Shown here piece after piece: positions 7,038 through 10,307 of a DNA stretch of 10,307 bases. The notes beneath the pieces were generated by a model. That model was not told the DNA's origin, made no database searches, and saw only the letters and a program-made list of their open reading frames with translations. This DNA comes from an uncultured Clostridia bacterium (GTDB lineage: Bacteria > Bacillota > Clostridia > Christensenellales > Aristaeellaceae), in the NCBI GenBank assembly GCA_946410395.1, contig CAMKAE010000064.1, forward strand, positions 1-10,307, in the 5' to 3' direction. Position numbers and translations under genes: made by a program. Positions within the stretch are counted from its first letter, which is position 1, and every line of letters starts with the position of its first letter.

Positions 7038-9239
7038 ATGAACTGGTTCAATGATCAGATCCGCACGCGGATCCAGGCCGACGACACGGTCTTTGAGGAG
7101 TCGTTCTTTGACGCCGTAGGCGCGGTGATGGGTCATCGGGTCGCGGAGGCCATGAGCAGCGACCGCGTGATCGCCCGCAACGCCATCGAGGAGATCCTGA
7201 AATACTATCACATCCGGATCGAGCCCGAGGATGAGCGCGACGGGGAAGAGGATATCGGCAAGGTTCTGGAGAATGTCCTGAGGCCGCACGGCATCATGAC
7301 CCGCCAGGTCAACCTGGACAGCGGCTGGTACAGGGACGCGCAGGGCGCCATGCTGGCCACCCGCACGGACGACGGCAGCGTCATCGCCCTGCTGCCGGGC
7401 AGGCTGGGCTTCGGATACACCTTTGTGGACGTCAAGACCGGAAAGCGCTGCAGGCTGAACCGGGAGAGTGCCAAGCTGGTCAGCCACGAGGCGATCGCCT
7501 TCTACCGGCCGATGCCGCTCAGACCGCTCACCAGACTTGATTTTATCCGCTATCTCTTTTCTGGCCTGACCGTGCCGGACGTGGTCACGTTCCTGCTCGC
7601 GATGGGCGCGGTCACGCTGGTCGGCACGCTCTCCCCGGTGCTGGTGAAATGGCTCACGGGCAATGTGATCGCTTCCGGCAGCCTGAACGCGCTGATGGCG
7701 GTGGGCGTGTGCATGATCAGCACATCGGTCGGGCATGTGCTCTTCGGGGTCATCAAATCACTGCTTTCCGGTAGAATCTCGACCCGGATCAGCCTGTCCA
7801 CGGAGGCCGCCGTCATGATGCGCATCCTGTCTCTGCCGGCCAGGTTTTTCCGGAAATACAGCGCGGGCGAGCTGTCGAACCGGTCCGCGAAGCTCTGCGA
7901 CGCGGCGGAGCAGATCACGGGGCTGATCCTCACCACGTCCATCACCTCCGTGTTCTCACTGCTCTATCTCGGGCAGGTGTTTGCCTACGGGCGCACGCTC
8001 TGGCTGCCCGCGCTGACCGTGCTGATCGCGACACTGCTGATCACCACGGTTTCCTCCCTGATGCAGTACCGCTATTCCAGGCGGATCGCCGAGCTGGCGG
8101 CGCAGGAGAGCGGCATGAATTACGCGGTGATCAGCGGCATGCAGAAAATCCGGCTTGCCGGCGCGGAGAAGCGGGTTTTTGCGCGCTGGCTCAGGCTGTA
8201 TTCCCGGGAGGCCGCCCTGATCTACAACCCGGTCACCTTTCTCAAGATCAGCAAGGTGCTCGTCAGCGCGGTGAGCGTGCTGGGCAGCATTGCCCTGTAT
8301 GCGGTGGCCATCCGCAGCGACGCGGTCGATCCGGCCGGGTATTACGCGTTCATGACGGCCTTCGGCATGGTCTCGTCGGCCTTCGGCGCCCTGGCGGAGA
8401 TCGCGCCTGCCGTTTCCGAGATCAGGCCTTCTCTGGAGATGGCCGCACCGATCCTCGAAGCCCAGCCCGAGATCGCCGAGGACAAGGAGATCGTCCGGAG
8501 CCTCCGGGGCGCCATCGAGCTCAACAGCGTTTCCTTCCGCTATGATGAAAACATGCCGCTGGTGCTCGATGATCTCTCCCTGAAGATCAGGCCGGGCGAG
8601 TATGTCGCCATCGTCGGCAAGACCGGCTGCGGCAAGTCCACGCTGATGCGCCTGCTGCTGGGCTTTGAGAAGCCGCTCAAGGGCGCCGTCCAATACGACG
8701 GCAAAGACCTGAACCATCTGGACCTGAAGTCCCTGCGGTCGAACATCGGATCGGTGATGCAGAACGGGGCGCTGATGCAGGGAGACATCTTCTCCAACAT
8801 CACGATCAGCGCGCCGTGGCTCACCCTGGAGGACGCCTGGGAGGCCGTCGAGACCGCCTGCATCGCCGAGGACATCCGAAATATGCCCATGGGCATGTTC
8901 ACCGTCATCTCCGAGGGGCAGGGCGGCATCTCCGGAGGGCAAAAGCAGCGGCTGCTGATCGCCCGGGCCATCGCGCCCAAGCCGAAGATCCTGATCCTGG
9001 ACGAGGCGACCAGCGCGCTGGACAACATCACCCAGAAAAAGATCTCCGAGGCGCTGGACCGCCTGAAGTGCACCCGGATCGTCATCGCGCACCGGCTGTC
9101 CACCATCCGGCGCTGCGACCGGATCATCGTGCTCGACGGCGGGAAGATCATCGGGGACGGCACCTATGACGAGCTGATCGCGAACAATCCGTTTTTCGCC
9201 AGCCTGGTAGCCATGCAGCGGCTGGACCTGGAGGCATGA
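7038..9239 (+). CDS. NHLM-type ABC exporter subunit, membrane and ATP-binding protein
   Basis: Second ABC subunit of the peptide exporter, 733 aa. Residues 1-165 form a soluble N-terminal region without the C39 catalytic motif. It starts with a helical acidic part and ends in a strand-rich stretch (SVIALLPGRLGFGYTFVDV). A membrane domain of about six helices follows (about 175-465), then a nucleotide-binding domain. Its motifs are Walker A GKTGCGKST (527-535, Lys533), signature ISGGQKQRLL (631-640), Walker B ILILDEATSALD (Asp655, Glu656) and H-loop His685 (IAHRLSTI). All are intact, so both ATP sites of a heterodimer could be active. This layout fits the ATP-binding partner that accompanies the C39 exporter in NHLM systems. 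The ATG at 7038 sits behind GGGGAGGTG with 8-nt spacing and only 19 bp after the previous stop, so the two are surely co-transcribed. The role of the N-terminal region is not known. Confidence 0.92.
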   Translation: MNWFNDQIRTRIQADDTVFEESFFDAVGAVMGHRVAEAMSSDRVIARNAIEEILKYYHIRIEPEDERDGEEDIGKVLENVLRPHGIMTRQVNLDSGWYRDAQGAMLATRTDDGSVIALLPGRLGFGYTFVDVKTGKRCRLNRESAKLVSHEAIAFYRPMPLRPLTRLDFIRYLFSGLTVPDVVTFLLAMGAVTLVGTLSPVLVKWLTGNVIASGSLNALMAVGVCMISTSVGHVLFGVIKSLLSGRISTRISLSTEAAVMMRILSLPARFFRKYSAGELSNRSAKLCDAAEQITGLILTTSITSVFSLLYLGQVFAYGRTLWLPALTVLIATLLITTVSSLMQYRYSRRIAELAAQESGMNYAVISGMQKIRLAGAEKRVFARWLRLYSREAALIYNPVTFLKISKVLVSAVSVLGSIALYAVAIRSDAVDPAGYYAFMTAFGMVSSAFGALAEIAPAVSEIRPSLEMAAPILEAQPEIAEDKEIVRSLRGAIELNSVSFRYDENMPLVLDDLSLKIRPGEYVAIVGKTGCGKSTLMRLLLGFEKPLKGAVQYDGKDLNHLDLKSLRSNIGSVMQNGALMQGDIFSNITISAPWLTLEDAWEAVETACIAEDIRNMPMGMFTVISEGQGGISGGQKQRLLIARAIAPKPKILILDEATSALDNITQKKISEALDRLKCTRIVIAHRLSTIRRCDRIIVLDGGKIIGDGTYDELIANNPFFASLVAMQRLDLEA

Positions 9240-9291
9240 TCCGCAGGCCCGGCCTTGAGCATAGATTTTGAAACCGAAGGGAGAGATCCGG

Positions 9292-9495
9292 ATGGAAAAG
9301 CTGCTTACGGCGCTGTTTGATTTCCAGCACTTTGAGCAGAACCGATCGCTGCGGGAAATCATTGAAGCCACGGAAGCCAATTATCCCGCCTCCGTGGAAG
9401 GCGCGGAACTGGACGACGAAGATCTGCTGACGCTTAACGCGGCCGGGATACCGACGGCTGCGCGCACGAACCGGAACGATGAGCGAAAAGCCTAA
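9292..9495 (+). CDS. Small leader-like peptide, candidate exporter substrate (67 aa)
   Basis: I cannot assign this to a named family. It is a 67-residue protein whose first half is helical and acidic (KLLTALFDFQHFEQN... REIIEATEANY). Residues 39-52 read ELDDEDLLTLNAAG, much like the ELSDEELxxVxGG ends of RiPP leaders cut by C39 peptidases, except that NAAG replaces Gly-Gly. If cleavage followed Gly52, the released tail would be 15 residues (IPTAARTNRNDERKA): basic, without Cys, with two Thr and no Ser. No lanthipeptide, radical SAM or cyclodehydratase gene is visible to modify it. The start is ATG at 9292 behind AAGGGAGAG, 52 bp after the exporter gene. Its last 17 bases overlap the start of the sigma factor gene. 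It may instead be a small partner or regulator of the sigma factor. The gene itself is well supported; its role is a hypothesis. Confidence 0.75.
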   Translation: MEKLLTALFDFQHFEQNRSLREIIEATEANYPASVEGAELDDEDLLTLNAAGIPTAARTNRNDERKA

Positions 9496-9958
9496 CTGGG
9501 ACCGGATTTACCGGGATTATTCGCCGAAGGTCCTGTCGTATATCCGCGGCCACATCAACAATCCATCGGATGCGGAGGATCTCTGCACCGAGGTGTTCAT
9601 GAAGGCCATGCGGTATGAGGCGCCGGCTACGGTATCAAGCTGGCTCTATACGATCACCAGGAACACGGTCATCGACTATTACCGTACGCACAAGGTCATG
9701 TCGGAGATTCCGGAGACGCTGGCGGATGATTCGGACGTTGCGGAGGGCCTGCTGCAGGAAGACACGCTGGAAGGCCTGGCCGCCGCGCTCAAAACGCTCA
9801 AGGAGAAGGAGCGCGACGTGATTGTCATGCACTACTACAAGCGCATGACCCTGCGGAAGGTCTCCGAGATCATGGGCATTTCGTACCAGTATACCAAGAT
9901 GCTTCACAACACCGGGCTGCACAGGCTCAAGGAAGCGCTGACGGTCCTGGACGTTTAA
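9479..9958 (+). CDS. ECF-type RNA polymerase sigma factor
   Basis: A 159-residue sigma-70 family factor with only regions 2 and 4, the ECF layout. Region 2 is about residues 8-72, with the core-binding/-10 recognition stretch SDAEDLCTEVFMKAM and SSWLYTITRNTVIDYYR. Region 4 is about 98-152, where LKEKERDVIVMHYYKRMTLRKVSEIMGISYQYTKMLHNTGLHRLKEAL contains the helix-turn-helix that reads the -35. Length is normal for the class. The ATG at 9479 lies inside the preceding small gene (17-nt overlap) with only a weak GGA upstream, so its translation is probably coupled to that gene. It is the last gene of the exporter operon. No anti-sigma factor with a membrane helix and zinc motif is encoded in the window. 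Its target promoters are unknown. The operon promoter at 4446-4474 looks like a housekeeping promoter, so direct autoregulation is not evident. Confidence 0.92.
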   Translation: MSEKPNWDRIYRDYSPKVLSYIRGHINNPSDAEDLCTEVFMKAMRYEAPATVSSWLYTITRNTVIDYYRTHKVMSEIPETLADDSDVAEGLLQEDTLEGLAAALKTLKEKERDVIVMHYYKRMTLRKVSEIMGISYQYTKMLHNTGLHRLKEALTVLDV

Positions 9959-9967
9959 TGCGAAAAA

Positions 9968-10020
9968 ATGAATCATCGCAGCGGCTTTTCGGGCTTTTTG
10001 CGTGTTTTTGCCCGATTCAT
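9968..10020. terminator. Inverted repeat with T-tracts after the sigma gene, probable operon terminator
   Basis: ATGAATC (9968-9974) is exactly complementary to GATTCAT (10014-10020). Inside it CGGGC (9990-9994) pairs with GCCCG (10010-10014) around a 15-base loop that contains two T5 runs. On the plus strand the U-tracts fall inside the structure rather than after it, so it is not a textbook terminator. On the minus strand the outer arm is followed directly by six Ts. It occupies the place where the operon should end and the pgk unit begins. Confidence 0.45.
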
Positions 10021-10022
10021 CC

Positions 10023-10051
10023 TTGCCAAGCCCGCCGGACTGTGATATGAT
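10023..10051 (+). promoter_or_regulatory. Extended -10 sigma-A promoter of pgk
   Basis: TTGCCA (10023-10028), a 17-bp spacer and TATGAT (10046-10051), with TG one base before the -10. The predicted start near 10058 gives a leader of about 79 nt. In it GCAG (10068-10071) can pair with CTGC (10079-10082), a weak hairpin of uncertain meaning. Confidence 0.75.
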
Positions 10052-10136
10052 GAGACCGATGATCCGGGCAGTTTTGCGCTGCGCGGTCCAATCCTCATTT
10101 GCAACCAATGTTCGACAAAAAGGAGCGTGTATTCCC

Positions 10137-10307
10137 ATGGCCAAGAAAACAGTGGACGACATCAAGGTAACTGGCAAGCGCGTTCTGGTGCGCTGCGATT
10201 TCAACGTCCCGATGAAGGACGGCAAGATCACCAACGACAAGCGCATTGTGGCGGCGCTGCCCACCATCAAGAAGCTGATTGCCGACGGCGGCAAGGTCAT
10301 CCTGTGC
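10137..10307 (+). CDS. pgk: Phosphoglycerate kinase, N-terminal 57 residues (3' end beyond window)
   Basis: Glycolytic enzyme making ATP from 1,3-bisphosphoglycerate and ADP in the cytosol. Only the start is present, but it is diagnostic. VLVRCDFNVPMKDGKITND is the conserved N-terminal substrate-binding segment, with Asp21 and Asn23 contacting 3-phosphoglycerate and Arg36 in the following DKRI. The helix ALPTIKKLIADGGKVIL then leads into the next Rossmann strand. The ATG at 10137 follows AAAAAGGAGCG with ordinary spacing. In many Clostridia pgk is clustered with gap, tpi and gpm. Here it starts its own transcript, and what follows lies outside the window. Confidence 0.97.
   Translation, partial: MAKKTVDDIKVTGKRVLVRCDFNVPMKDGKITNDKRIVAALPTIKKLIADGGKVILC

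Noticed and set aside
5378..7051. Minus-strand open frame (557 codons) opposite the C39 exporter, and a similar one at 7956-9380
   Set aside because: Both are shadows of intact ABC transporter genes, with low-complexity translations and no domain.
1..10307. CRISPR array, insertion sequence, tRNA or rRNA
   Set aside because: No regularly spaced repeats, transposase frame, terminal inverted repeats or cloverleaf pattern were found when reading both strands.

Overview
The window is GC-rich, densely coded bacterial DNA. It most likely comes from a high-GC member of the Clostridia (Bacillota). The evidence for that is the GGAGG-type ribosome binding sites, several GTG starts, consensus sigma-A promoters, short U-tailed terminators, an IMP dehydrogenase of the type common in gut Clostridia, and an NHLM-type peptide exporter. 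Genus cannot be read from the sequence. Both ends cut through genes.

Left part, minus strand (1-2742): a sensor histidine kinase has its own consensus promoter and no response regulator beside it. Its stop codon overlaps the GTG start of a family-2 glycosyltransferase (GTGA), which runs off the left edge. These two look like one transcript acting at the envelope.

Centre left, plus strand (2757-4403): a single-gene unit encodes IMP dehydrogenase (guaB) with two CBS domains, complete with promoter, strong RBS and intrinsic terminator. It fires divergently from the kinase, with the two -35 boxes only 14 bp apart.

Centre to right, plus strand (4446-9958): a five-gene operon begins with a near-consensus extended -10 promoter. 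In order it encodes (1) a 79-residue protein that looks like only the N-terminal tail and membrane helix of an NHLM/HlyD-type secretion adaptor, (2) a C39 peptidase/ABC exporter, (3) a partner ABC exporter subunit with a different N-terminal domain, (4) a 67-residue peptide with an acidic ELDDEDL...NAAG segment resembling the end of a RiPP leader, and (5) an ECF-type sigma factor that overlaps gene 4. This is an NHLM-type peptide processing and export system with no visible modification enzyme, an adaptor reduced to a stub, and a transcription factor as the last gene. A reasonable inference is a small secreted or processed peptide linked to sigma-dependent regulation. It is the most interesting part of the window.

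Right edge (9968-10307): an inverted repeat with T-tracts, then a promoter and the first 57 codons of phosphoglycerate kinase (pgk).

No tRNA, rRNA, CRISPR array, insertion sequence or attachment site was seen. No stretch of more than 300 bases lacks a gene.
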